A stretch of 64,000 bases of DNA from Acidipropionibacterium acidipropionici (GTDB lineage Bacteria > Actinomycetota > Actinomycetes > Propionibacteriales > Propionibacteriaceae). Location: contig NZ_CP013126.1 of the NCBI RefSeq assembly GCF_001441165.1, forward strand, positions 3,129,551 to 3,193,550, in the 5' to 3' direction. Shown piece by piece: positions 54,518 to 64,000 of the stretch. The notes under the pieces are model-generated. The model was not told where the DNA came from. It saw nothing but the letters and a program-made list of their open reading frames with translations, and did no database searches. The position numbers and the translations under genes were made by a program. How positions within the stretch are numbered: the stretch's first letter is position 1; every line of letters begins with the position of its first letter.

Positions 54518-54584
54518 GGTCCGGCGCCCCGCTCAGTTCACTCCGGCACGGCTCACGTCACGTCGGGATCACGTCACACCGGCA

Positions 54585-57068
<2,484 letters not shown>

Positions 57069-57139
57069 CGTCACACCTCTCGTCGAATGGCTGCCAGGTC
57101 TCAGCAGCCACATACCCGACGAATCCTAGCGAAGACGCC

Positions 57140-57165
57140 GTGGCGGGCGGAGATCCGCCCGCCAC
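57140..57165. terminator. 12-bp hairpin after the DUF4192 gene
   Basis: Perfect 12-base arms (57140-57151 and 57154-57165) are separated by two bases. They lie between the DUF4192 stop and leuS, and should keep their transcription separate. Confidence 0.65.
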
Positions 57166-57174
57166 CCGGTCGGC

Positions 57175-58287
57175 TCACCTCCTGCGCTGCCGCCGGTCGC
57201 GGCGCCTGCGGGGCCGCCCGGAGCCCCGACTCCGGTCCGGGCCGGGGATGCCTTTCTGCGGCGGCCGGTTCGGCCAGTTCGAGGGGTTTCCGCCGCTCGG
57301 GAGCTGGGTCAGGATCCCGGCGGCGAGCACCTCGGGATCGGGGTTGATGTCCAGCCACTCGACAGGATGGAGGACGCTGCGCTGCAGGAAGTCCAGAGCT
57401 CCGAAGAGGGTGTCGGTGGGATCCAGGGCGGCCGCCCTCTCCAGGCAGCAGCTCTCCAACGCTCCGTCCCCGGCCAGCCAGGCCGCCAGCCCGCAGAGCA
57501 TGAGGGGCCGGGTGGCCAGCTCGTCGGGGGCGTGGGCGAGCACCGCGGTCCACACCTCCAGCAGCGGGCGGGCCGCGCTCTGGCAGGTGGAGACCCACAC
57601 GGTCGTGGCGAGGCGGTCGTGGGTCAGCAGGCAGGCGATCCGCAGCGCCGCCTCGGGGCCGGGCGGGGTCTGTGTCCCGAAGGCCTGCCCGATGATCTCG
57701 GTGAGGGCCTCGGTCGCCTCGTCGTTGGTGAGACCGTCGGAGAAGGCACGGGCCTGTTCGAGGAGCTGGGACTCCGAGGCGAGCAGCTCGGCACCGGGGC
57801 CGGCGACGGTCGCGGCCAGCGTGCTGCGGTCGGCGAGGACGCCGAGTCCCCGGTACACGGCCTCGGCCTGGACGACGGAGTCGGTGAGCACCCGATGGCC
57901 CTCGGCGCACTCGGGACGGTCCTCGCAGTACAGGCTCCACCAGCGCTCGCCGTCGGTGGCGATGGCGTCGCAGATCCGGCCGGCGCCCAGGCCGGCCTGG
58001 GCGACCATGAGGACGGCGCGCGCCCGGTCGGTGTCCCGGGAGTAGGCGATCACCAGGAATTCGGCGTCGGGGAATCTCAGCGCGACCGGGCCCAGGTGGT
58101 GGGCGAACCCGATCGGGTCGTCGACCTGGTCGAGGGAGGCTCGCACCGTGACCTCCAGCGTGGGGCCGACCACCAGGACGACCAGGTCCTCGTCGGGCCG
58201 GTAGCCCAACAGGTGGGGGACGATGCTGATGGCCTGGTCGACTGATCGGATGCGGACGGGGGGCATGGAATCTGTATCTGTTCTCAC
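57175..58287 (-). CDS. DUF4192-family protein
   Basis: This 370-residue protein belongs to the actinobacterial DUF4192 family of unknown function. Family-like parts are the N-terminal IVPHLLGYRPDEDLVVLVV, the central LVIAYSRDTDRARAVL, and WLAGDGALESCCLERA, followed by a low-complexity basic tail of about 30 residues rich in Arg, Gly and Pro that could bind nucleic acid. The GTG at 58287 lies at the same place in the shared promoter element as the comEA start. An ATG at 58266 is an alternative. It is divergent from a secreted anchored protein. Co-regulation with DNA uptake is inferred. Confidence 0.78.
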   Translation of the reverse strand: MRTDTDSMPPVRIRSVDQAISIVPHLLGYRPDEDLVVLVVGPTLEVTVRASLDQVDDPIGFAHHLGPVALRFPDAEFLVIAYSRDTDRARAVLMVAQAGLGAGRICDAIATDGERWWSLYCEDRPECAEGHRVLTDSVVQAEAVYRGLGVLADRSTLAATVAGPGAELLASESQLLEQARAFSDGLTNDEATEALTEIIGQAFGTQTPPGPEAALRIACLLTHDRLATTVWVSTCQSAARPLLEVWTAVLAHAPDELATRPLMLCGLAAWLAGDGALESCCLERAAALDPTDTLFGALDFLQRSVLHPVEWLDINPDPEVLAAGILTQLPSGGNPSNWPNRPPQKGIPGPDRSRGSGRPRRRRDRRQRRR

Positions 58288-58345
58288 ACCCCAGTTATCG
58301 TGGCCGCGCAGCCGATCTGTCGGCCCGCGGCAAATCTGTGGATAA
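58287..58345 (-). promoter_or_regulatory. Composite DUF4192 promoter with exact DnaA box
   Basis: On the minus strand TTATCCACA (58337-58345), ATCGG (58312-58316) and GATAAC (58294-58299) precede the GTG at 58287. Distances equal those upstream of comEA within one base. The DnaA box is an exact match to the E. coli consensus. Confidence 0.6.
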
Positions 58346-58401
58346 CTTCTTGGAATCGGCGTGAACGGCCCGGCCTGTGGACGACGTATCGTGTGAGCCC
58401 T

Positions 58402-58986
58402 ATGACATCGCCCCAGTGGCCCGGCCCCGATCAGCGGCCGCAGGCCAGCATCGACCAGTACGCGCCGCCACGGCGGCGCGGCGGGTGGATCTTCGTCGTG
58501 ATCGTCGTGGTGGTCGCGGTCGGTCTGGTGCTGGCGGTCAGGCAGCTCAACCGCGACCCTCGACCCCCGACCGCGGTCTCGTCCCCCGCCTCGGCCTCCT
58601 CCCCCGCCTCCTCCATGCCTGCGGTGCCCACCCCCGGTGCCACCGCCAGCTCCATCCCCTTCGTGTCCAGCAGCGACGGCGCCGAGGGCGTCTGGACCAT
58701 CACGAAGGTGAGCTGGTCGGACTCCGGAGCGGAGATCTCGATGACCATCAAGGTCACCAAGGGCACCCTCTACGGATATTCCTTCTATGTGATGGAGAAC
58801 GATTCGACCCGCATCCATGAGGCCGAGCCGCAGGGCTGGCCCGACGACATCTCCGGGGGCTCGATCCGGTCGGGGCAGACGGTGTCGGGACGCATCTTCG
58901 TCGACATGGCGAAGGTGGAGTCCACCGTCGTGCTGGCCCACGACAACGGGATGAGCCCGATCACCGCGCTTCTCCTACCGGTCTGA
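58402..58986 (+). CDS. Membrane-anchored extracellular protein of unknown function
   Basis: This 194-residue protein has a Pro/Gln-rich cytoplasmic start (residues 1-32), a single membrane helix (about 33-55, GWIFVVIVVVVAVGLVLAV), a Ser/Pro/Ala linker (about 62-95) and an extracellular domain of about 100 residues. The latter looks beta-rich, with EGVWTITKVSWSDSGAE and alternating hydrophobic strands as in DUF4352-like folds. A TATCGT box (58387-58392) lies 9 bases before the ATG. It is divergent from the DUF4192 gene. No function is recognised. Confidence 0.68.
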   Translation: MTSPQWPGPDQRPQASIDQYAPPRRRGGWIFVVIVVVVAVGLVLAVRQLNRDPRPPTAVSSPASASSPASSMPAVPTPGATASSIPFVSSSDGAEGVWTITKVSWSDSGAEISMTIKVTKGTLYGYSFYVMENDSTRIHEAEPQGWPDDISGGSIRSGQTVSGRIFVDMAKVESTVVLAHDNGMSPITALLLPV

Positions 58987-59018
58987 GCAGGGTACGGCGG
59001 GTAGCATCGACGGGGACC

Positions 59019-59036
59019 GGTCGGGCCGCCCCGACC
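59019..59036. terminator. 7-bp hairpin between convergent genes
   Basis: GGTCGGG and CCCGACC enclose a CCGC loop in the 51-base gap between the anchored protein gene and the FrnE-like gene. It may serve both strands. Confidence 0.5.
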
Positions 59037-59037
59037 C

Positions 59038-59739
59038 TCAGTCGCAGCCGTCGACGCCGCAGGACTCCCCCGCCGCGCCACTCACCGGGACCAGCGGGGT
59101 CTTCTCGGTGAGTGACCACACCTGGTCGAGAACGTCTACCAGCGTGTCGACGGGCTGGGCGCCCGAGACCGAGTACTGGTCGGCGAGCACGAATGTCGGC
59201 ACCGCGGTGATCCCGTAGACCTGTGCCTGGGACTCGTCGGCCCTCACCTGGTCGGCGTACCGGTCCGATGACAGGACGTCGTCGACCTCGTCTGCGTCCA
59301 GTCCGATGCCGATTGCCAGATCGCGCAGCACCTGATGGTCGCCGATCGCCCGCCCGTCGGTGAAGTAGGCCTTCTTGAACGCCGTCTGAGCCTGATCCGA
59401 CAGTCCTCGCTCGGCGGCCAGATGGGCCAGCCGGTGGGCGTCGAAGGTGTTTGCCGGGTGCGCGTCGCGCCAGTTGAACTCGAGTCCGACGGCCTCCATC
59501 GCCTCCCCGACGCGCTGCTGATTGGCCTCGGCCTGGTCGCGGCTCATGCCGTACTTTGCGGCGAGCTGTTCGGTGAGATCGGCGTGCGGGTCCTCGACCG
59601 GCCGCGGGTCGAGCTCGAAGCTGCGCCACACCACCTCGACCTCCTCGGCGTGGTCGAAGCGCTCGAGCGCGAGCTGGAGGTGGCGTCCCCCGATGTAGCA
59701 GAAGGGGCACACGATGTCGGACCAGATGTCGATTCTCAC
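59038..59739 (-). CDS. FrnE-like DsbA-family thiol oxidoreductase
   Basis: This 233-residue cytoplasmic DsbA-fold protein has the active-site motif C11-P-F-C14 in SDIVCPFCYIG and the cis-proline loop GITAVPTFVL. The C-terminus has a second cysteine pair C227-x4-C232 (ESCGVDGCD), an arrangement reported for Deinococcus FrnE. FrnE proteins act as disulfide isomerases in oxidative stress. The start is GTG with GATGAG nearby. No signal peptide is present. It is probably transcribed alone. Confidence 0.88.
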   Translation of the reverse strand: MRIDIWSDIVCPFCYIGGRHLQLALERFDHAEEVEVVWRSFELDPRPVEDPHADLTEQLAAKYGMSRDQAEANQQRVGEAMEAVGLEFNWRDAHPANTFDAHRLAHLAAERGLSDQAQTAFKKAYFTDGRAIGDHQVLRDLAIGIGLDADEVDDVLSSDRYADQVRADESQAQVYGITAVPTFVLADQYSVSGAQPVDTLVDVLDQVWSLTEKTPLVPVSGAAGESCGVDGCD

Positions 59740-59828
59740 CTCATCGCAACGCTGCCGGGCGGCCCGGGATTCCCGGCCGGCTCTAGGCGGCGGTTGACGC
59801 CGTGGCGGCGACGGCGTGTGCTGGGGTC

Positions 59829-60846
59829 ATGTTCGGAGCCGTCATTCATGCCCCCGGGGACGTCCGCTACGAGGAGCGTCCCGATCCGGTGATCCTCGAA
59901 CCCACCGACGTCGTGGTGCGCACGGTGGCCGCCTGCGTGTGCGGTTCGGACCTGTGGAGGTACCGCGGGATCAGCCCGGTGCCCGAGCCCGCGCCGATCG
60001 GCCATGAGTTCTGCGGTGTCGTCGAGGAGGTCGGCGCCGACGTGGTGAGTGTGCGGCCCGGAGACTTCGTCGTCGGAGGCTTCAACCCGTCCGACTACAC
60101 CTGCCCGGTGTGCCGCAAGGGCGCCCAGGCCAACTGCCTGCACGGTGCGCACTACGACGGCGCCCAGGCCGAGCGGATCCGGATCCCCTGGGCCGACGGC
60201 ACTCTCGTGCCCACTCCCGGAATGCCCGATGAGAGCCTCGTCCCGAGCCTGCTGTCCCTCTCCGACGTCATGTGCACCGGCTGGCACGTGGCGGTGAGCG
60301 CAGGCGTGAGGCCGGGGGACGCCGTCGCCGTGGTGGGCGACGGGGCCGTAGGCCTCTCGGCGGTCCTGGCCGCCGTCCAGCTCGGCGCCGGCACCGTCAT
60401 CGCGATGAGCCGCCACGAGGACCGGTCGCGGATCGCCCGCGTCTTCGGTGCCACCCACGTCGTCGCCGAGCGCGGCGAGGAGGGCATCGCCGCGGTCCGC
60501 GATCTCACCGAGGGGATCGGCGCCGACCGGGTCCTCGAGTGCGTGGGCACCGAGGCGGCCCGGGCCCAGGCCGTCGGTGCCGTGTGCCCGGGCGGCACCG
60601 TGGGACTGGTGGGGCTGCCCCACGGCGACCTGCCGATGCAGGACCTGTTCTGGCGCAACGTGGGGATCAGGGGCGGGCCGGCCCATGTGCGGTCGGTCCT
60701 ACCTTCCCCACCTGATGGATCTCGTGCTGGCCGACACCATCGAGCCGGGCCTGGTGTTCGATCTCGAGCTGCCGCTCTCGCAGGTGGCCGAGGGCTACGC
60801 CGCCATGGATCAACGCCGCGCGATCAAGACCCTGTTGCGTCCCTGA
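59829..60846 (+). pseudogene. Frameshifted zinc-dependent alcohol dehydrogenase
   Basis: The 5' part (MFGAVIHAPGDVRYEERP, catalytic C in CVCGSDLWRYRG, GHEFCGVVEEVG, VVGDGAVGLSAVLAA) reads in one frame as a medium-chain dehydrogenase. The C-terminal part (YLPHLMDLVLADTIEPG to KTLLRP) is in the next frame. The break coincides with a tandem CGGTCGGT at 60690-60697: removing one CGGT restores VRSYLPHL and a full-length protein of about 337 residues. As written, the first frame runs on to 60977 through unrelated sequence. Loss of the C-terminal part of the coenzyme domain should inactivate it. Confidence 0.85.
60690..60697. repeat. 4-base tandem duplication causing frameshift
   Basis: CGGT occurs twice in a row. 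Deleting one unit joins the two dehydrogenase reading frames exactly. Confidence 0.8.
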
Positions 60847-60853
60847 CCTCCGA

Positions 60854-61357
60854 TCAGTACTCGACCCTGTTCGGCTGCGCGCTCCAGGCGTCGAAGGGCT
60901 CGGTGCGATTCCGGGACGGTTCCTCAATGACCACAGGCAGGTGCCAGGTTCCCGGGTCGGTCTCGAAGAGGTCGTAGAAGGCCCGGTCGTCGAAGCCGGC
61001 GTAGGCGGCGTCATTGCGGCTGGCGGCGAACACGATCCGGTCGACCCGTGCCCACAGGGCGGCCGCCAGGCACATCGGGCACGGTTCGCAGGATGCGTAG
61101 AGGGTGCATCCGGTGAGGGCGAAGGTCCCTAGATCCTCGCAGGCCGCCCGGATCGCCACGATCTCGGCGTGGGCGGTGGGGTCGTTGACGCGGGTCACCG
61201 CGTTCTGCCCGACGGCGATCACCCGGGAGTCCCGGGCGACCAGCGCCCCGAACGGCCCGCCGCCTGCCGCGACGCTGGCCGTCGCGGCGTCGATCGCCCG
61301 CTCCAACAGGTCCCGGTCTGTCCCGCTGAGGCGTCGTTCGACCTGCCTGGCACCCAT
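60854..61357 (-). CDS. guaD: Guanine deaminase (cytidine-deaminase fold)
   Basis: This 167-residue enzyme converts guanine to xanthine. The zinc site is H63 with E65 in TAHAEIVAIR and C93, C96 in SCEPCPMCLAA. The C-terminal region (AGFDDRAFYDLF, and the end FDAWSAQPNRVEY) matches Bacillus GuaD rather than tRNA adenosine deaminase TadA. A GGGGAG ribosome binding site precedes the ATG. It ends 8 bases from the convergent dehydrogenase remnant. Function in purine salvage is inferred. Confidence 0.88.
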   Translation of the reverse strand: MGARQVERRLSGTDRDLLERAIDAATASVAAGGGPFGALVARDSRVIAVGQNAVTRVNDPTAHAEIVAIRAACEDLGTFALTGCTLYASCEPCPMCLAAALWARVDRIVFAASRNDAAYAGFDDRAFYDLFETDPGTWHLPVVIEEPSRNRTEPFDAWSAQPNRVEY

Positions 61358-61454
61358 CGTGGCCGCTCCCCTGCCCCGGCGATCATCTCCGGTCGGCCGA
61401 GGTGGTCGACGGGATCGCAGAGCTGCCCCTCCAGTGTGCCCCGCCGGGCCGGGC

Positions 61455-61916
61455 TCAACGGCTCGTCGCCGGCCGGCCGGCTATGAGGTAGGCCGGCACG
61501 GCGATCACGATGACGACCACGTGCATCACCATCAGCCCGAGCGCTCCGGGCCAGGTGGCGCCGGGAATGAATCGCAGCAGGCCCAGGGCGACGTCCGGTA
61601 CGAAGGAGAGCACACCGACCACGGGCACCAGCCATCCGAGGAGCCGACCGGGGCGCGCGGACCGGTGCTCGATGATCCGCCACCCGGCCCAGCCGACGAG
61701 GACTCCCACCAGGGTGAAGGCGCCGAACACAGGCACCGTGAGCGGCGGGAAGCCGGGCGTCGCTCCCGCTCCCCTCGCCACCCACGCCACGACCGCATTG
61801 ACGGCGACCGCCACGATGACGGCGAGAACCAGCACGAGGCCCGTGCGGGCCACCGGCACGCTGCCGGCGGCGTGATCGGGTGTGTGCGTCTGCGTTGTGT
61901 GCGTCTGGGTTGTCAT
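61455..61916 (-). CDS. DUF6069-family four-helix membrane protein
   Basis: This 153-residue protein has four hydrophobic helices (about 23-45, 55-77, 87-105 and 118-145) after a Thr/His-rich start. It matches DUF6069-type membrane proteins often paired with TetR regulators in actinobacteria. AGGAGGTG precedes the ATG. A minus-strand TAATAT -10 box (61954-61959) is followed at once by a perfect TGGAACT-N4-AGTTCCA operator, so the divergent TetR protein probably represses it. Function is unknown; a role in resistance is possible. Confidence 0.75.
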   Translation of the reverse strand: MTTQTHTTQTHTPDHAAGSVPVARTGLVLVLAVIVAVAVNAVVAWVARGAGATPGFPPLTVPVFGAFTLVGVLVGWAGWRIIEHRSARPGRLLGWLVPVVGVLSFVPDVALGLLRFIPGATWPGALGLMVMHVVVIVIAVPAYLIAGRPATSR

Positions 61917-61936
61917 GATGACCACCTCCTGAAATG

Positions 61937-61959
61937 TGGAACTGATGAGTTCCATATTA
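61937..61959. promoter_or_regulatory. TetR operator at the DUF6069 promoter
   Basis: TGGAACT (61937-61943) and AGTTCCA (61948-61954) form a perfect dyad with a 4-base spacer. It abuts the minus-strand -10 box TAATAT (61954-61959), covering the expected start of transcription. Confidence 0.7.
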
Positions 61960-61988
61960 AAACGAGACCAGCCAGTTCCGGAATGCGT

Positions 61989-61994
61989 TAGGAT
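61989..61994 (+). promoter_or_regulatory. -10 box of the TetR gene
   Basis: TAGGAT lies 6 bases before the GTG at 62001, with no ribosome binding site. Confidence 0.5.
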
Positions 61995-62000
61995 GATGCC

Positions 62001-62585
62001 GTGAGCGAACACGAGACGGCCCCCGGCCGGCCCCAGGACCCCGCCATCGATCACGCGATCCTGCGGGCGACCCAGGACCTCCTCATCGAGCGCGGGGTCG
62101 CCGCAACCACGGTCGACGCCGTCGCCCGGGCCGCAGGATCTGGCAAGGCGGCGGTCTACCGACGTTGGCGGAGCAAGAACGCCCTGGTCGTGGCGGCGGT
62201 CCGGGACCTCTACGATCCGCCGGAGATCCCGGACACCGGATCACTGCGCGACGATCTCATCGCCTGCGCACGCCACTACGCCAACGAGGACCATCGCGCC
62301 CTGCTGATCCTGGGCAGCGTGCTGAGCGAGCTCGGCAACGACGACGAGCTGGCGAGGGCCGCCTATGAGGCGATCGGCTCCCCTCCGGCCAGGATGCTCG
62401 AGGCGGTCCTCGAGAGGTGGACGTCGGCCGGCGTCATCCCCCCTACTGCGCCGACAGGGCTGGTGGCGTCCGTACTGCCGTCGATCGCCTTCACCAATGT
62501 GGTGCTGCGTCGCGAGACCTTCGACGCCGCGACGGCCCTGGACCTGGTCGACCGGGTCATGCTTCCCGCACTGCTGGGGAGCTGA
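62001..62585 (+). CDS. TetR-family transcriptional regulator
   Basis: This 194-residue repressor has the TetR DNA-binding region (ATQDLLIERGVAATTVDAVA, then AAGSGKAAVYRRWRSKNALV) and a C-terminal domain of the TetR_C_11-like type. The GTG start follows a leaderless -10. It is divergent from the DUF6069 gene, whose promoter carries a dyad that is its likely target. No other target is visible. The inducer is unknown. Confidence 0.9.
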   Translation: MSEHETAPGRPQDPAIDHAILRATQDLLIERGVAATTVDAVARAAGSGKAAVYRRWRSKNALVVAAVRDLYDPPEIPDTGSLRDDLIACARHYANEDHRALLILGSVLSELGNDDELARAAYEAIGSPPARMLEAVLERWTSAGVIPPTAPTGLVASVLPSIAFTNVVLRRETFDAATALDLVDRVMLPALLGS

Positions 62586-62596
62586 CCGCCCGGCCC

Positions 62597-63961
62597 TCAG
62601 ACATTGCGGATCACGGCACGGGCCACCACCGCCACGGAGGGATCGTCGTCGCGAGGGGGCCATCCCGAGGTGCGCGACCAGCCGCTGAGATCCCTCAGAA
62701 CGTCGAGAGTGGGGTTCTGCCCGGACGGCGGCGAGAACCTGTCCCGGCCGTCCCTCCACCCCAGATCCGCCAGGAAGCCGCTGACAAGGCCGGGGCAGTC
62801 ATGGAGCGTCACTCCCCCGGCCACCAGAGCCAGGGTGAGCCAGCCGGCCTCCTGCTCATGCCGACGCCGCCCCACCGGGAGATGCCCCAGAACGTGACCC
62901 AGCAACTCCTGGGCATCGCCCCGGGCCCTCCTCGCGGCAGCCGTCGGCGAGAGCCGGCCCTTCCGGATACTCACGAGTCCCAGACCCTGGGCATTCTCGC
63001 GAATCCTCAGGACCGGGATAGTGCGGTCCTCCCGATCGGCCTTGCCGACCCACCAGGACGTGACGCCGCAGCGCTCGGCGACCTGTTCCACCACCGTGGG
63101 CGGAAGGTAGCCGGCACCGGTGAGATCCACGCCGTCCCCGATGACGTCCAGGAAGACCGAGAACACCTCGGTGAGTCTGCGGGCCTCCTCCTCGGTCACC
63201 GTCGTGGCGCCGTGGGCGGCATCGGAGCCCAGGATCTCGCGCAGCGTCCGCGGCCCCTGCCGCTCGATCCGTTCGGCCAGCGCCGCCAGCTCCTCGCGCA
63301 CCTCGACAGGCGCGGCCAACGCGGCATCGAGCGCGTCGTTGACCCGGTCAGGGTCGAACCGGTCGGGATCCCAGCCGTCCGGCAGCCAGGCCCGGACATC
63401 CTCGGCGTCCTCGAAATTGGTCGGCAGCTGGGACTCGTCATATCCGCTGCGCACCCAGGCGGACAGTTCGGCAAATCCGTAGATCCCTCCGCTGTCCTCG
63501 GGAGGGCAGGCCATCCGTCCACCGGTGCAGCGAACAGTCTCCGGCACCTCATCGAGGACCTTCTCCACTCTCAGCAGGTGGTGCCAGGAATCACCGAAGT
63601 CGTACTCGTAGCACAGCGCATCGCCCTTCTTCGCGACGACCTGGTCGAGGCGCACCTCACCCTCGGGTATTCCGTCGTCGCCCTCGGACAGATCGAACTC
63701 GGTCCTGAAATACGGCGCCCAGCGTGAGGCTCCCGCGCTGAACCGGTGGAGGTGGCAGTCCTGCCAGCCCATCGCGATCTGGAGGATGTAATGCAGGTCG
63801 AGCAGTGTGAGATCCCCGCGCAGCTCGAGCCGCCGCCACACCGGAGGCCGGACGTCGCGCAGGTCGAGACGCACGACGAATCCCCGCAGGTGCTCCGGGA
63901 CGGGACGTAGGTCCGGATCAGGTTCCGGGCGGTAGGCCTCGAAGGCGTCGGGGATCCTCAT
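62597..63961 (-). CDS. Plasmid pRiA4b ORF-3 family protein
   Basis: This 454-residue protein has an N-terminal pRiA4b ORF-3-like domain (about 25-215) with the hallmarks VRPPVWRRLEL, LLDLHYILQIAMGW and YEYDFGDSWHH. The C-terminal half is helical with a segment YLPPTVVEQVAERCGV resembling a helix-turn-helix, and is not recognised. The domain family is scattered on plasmids and chromosomes and has no proven function; some copies travel with IS1096-type elements, but no transposase is seen here. The ATG lacks a clear ribosome binding site, though TGTGCT lies 6 bases upstream. It ends 11 bases after the TetR gene on the other strand. Confidence 0.78.
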   Translation of the reverse strand: MRIPDAFEAYRPEPDPDLRPVPEHLRGFVVRLDLRDVRPPVWRRLELRGDLTLLDLHYILQIAMGWQDCHLHRFSAGASRWAPYFRTEFDLSEGDDGIPEGEVRLDQVVAKKGDALCYEYDFGDSWHHLLRVEKVLDEVPETVRCTGGRMACPPEDSGGIYGFAELSAWVRSGYDESQLPTNFEDAEDVRAWLPDGWDPDRFDPDRVNDALDAALAAPVEVREELAALAERIERQGPRTLREILGSDAAHGATTVTEEEARRLTEVFSVFLDVIGDGVDLTGAGYLPPTVVEQVAERCGVTSWWVGKADREDRTIPVLRIRENAQGLGLVSIRKGRLSPTAAARRARGDAQELLGHVLGHLPVGRRRHEQEAGWLTLALVAGGVTLHDCPGLVSGFLADLGWRDGRDRFSPPSGQNPTLDVLRDLSGWSRTSGWPPRDDDPSVAVVARAVIRNV

Positions 63962-64000
63962 GCACCCAGCACATCAGCACCCGGCACGTCTGTCCACAAC

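Noticed and set aside
62597-63961. An IS1096-type insertion element
   Set aside because: The protein family is sometimes found with such elements, but no transposase, terminal inverted repeats or target duplication were seen.

Overview
The window is a 64 kb chromosomal segment of a high-GC Gram-positive bacterium. Actinobacterial signs are the gene order lepA / rpsT / holA / comEC / comEA / leuS, an hrcA-dnaJ pair under a CIRCE element, a DUF3097-hemW pair, a full set of late menaquinone genes, many GTG starts and many genes without a ribosome binding site. GC content, mannitol PTS use and paired acetyl-CoA synthetases fit the family Propionibacteriaceae (Acidipropionibacterium-like), but that placement is inference. 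No tRNA, rRNA, insertion sequence, prophage or CRISPR array was seen, and no stretch over 300 bases lacks a gene.

Layout. 1-6.1 kb: a partial proline iminopeptidase, a queuosine-precursor transporter, an AbrB/PIN toxin-antitoxin pair, and a two-component system next to an ABC exporter. 6.1-12.4 kb: queuine tRNA-ribosyltransferase, an EamA exporter, a beta-helix protein, a RecQ helicase with a phosphoribosyltransferase-like tail, and a DoxX protein. 12.6-15.7 kb: mannitol PTS plus a zinc-dependent polyol dehydrogenase. 15.7-18.7 kb: the hrcA-dnaJ-rsmE heat-shock operon. 18.7-22.5 kb: a metallo-beta-lactamase protein, an inositol-phosphatase-like enzyme, a DUF3097 protein and hemW. 22.5-25.6 kb: a sugar ABC importer lacking its ATPase. 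25.7-31.5 kb: an old-yellow-enzyme oxidoreductase, an MFS transporter, and a TetR-controlled ABC exporter whose permease gene is frameshifted. 31.6-35.6 kb: two tandem acetyl-CoA synthetases with a Crp/GlxR-type site. 35.6-42.5 kb: a rhomboid protease and menB, menE, menF facing menD, menC. 42.6-54.4 kb: DinB and VOC proteins, an orphan antitoxin-like regulator, lepA, an amylosucrase, rpsT, holA, an SF2 helicase, comEC and comEA. 54.6-64 kb: leuS, a DUF4192 protein, an anchored secreted protein, an FrnE-like oxidoreductase, a frameshifted dehydrogenase, guanine deaminase, a TetR/DUF6069 pair and a pRiA4b ORF-3 family protein.

Two sequence-level patterns stand out. First, more than a dozen genes carry a TANNNT-like -10 box 6-8 bases before the start codon and no Shine-Dalgarno sequence. 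This is the signature of leaderless transcripts, and it was used here to choose several starts. Second, the competence gene comEA and the separate DUF4192 gene share a composite upstream element at matched spacing: a DnaA-box-like 9-mer, then ATCGG, then CGATAACTG(A/G)GGTGTGA overlapping the GTG start. This suggests co-regulation. Two genes (29905-31496 and 59829-60846) are broken by frameshifts, the second by a clear 4-base tandem duplication.
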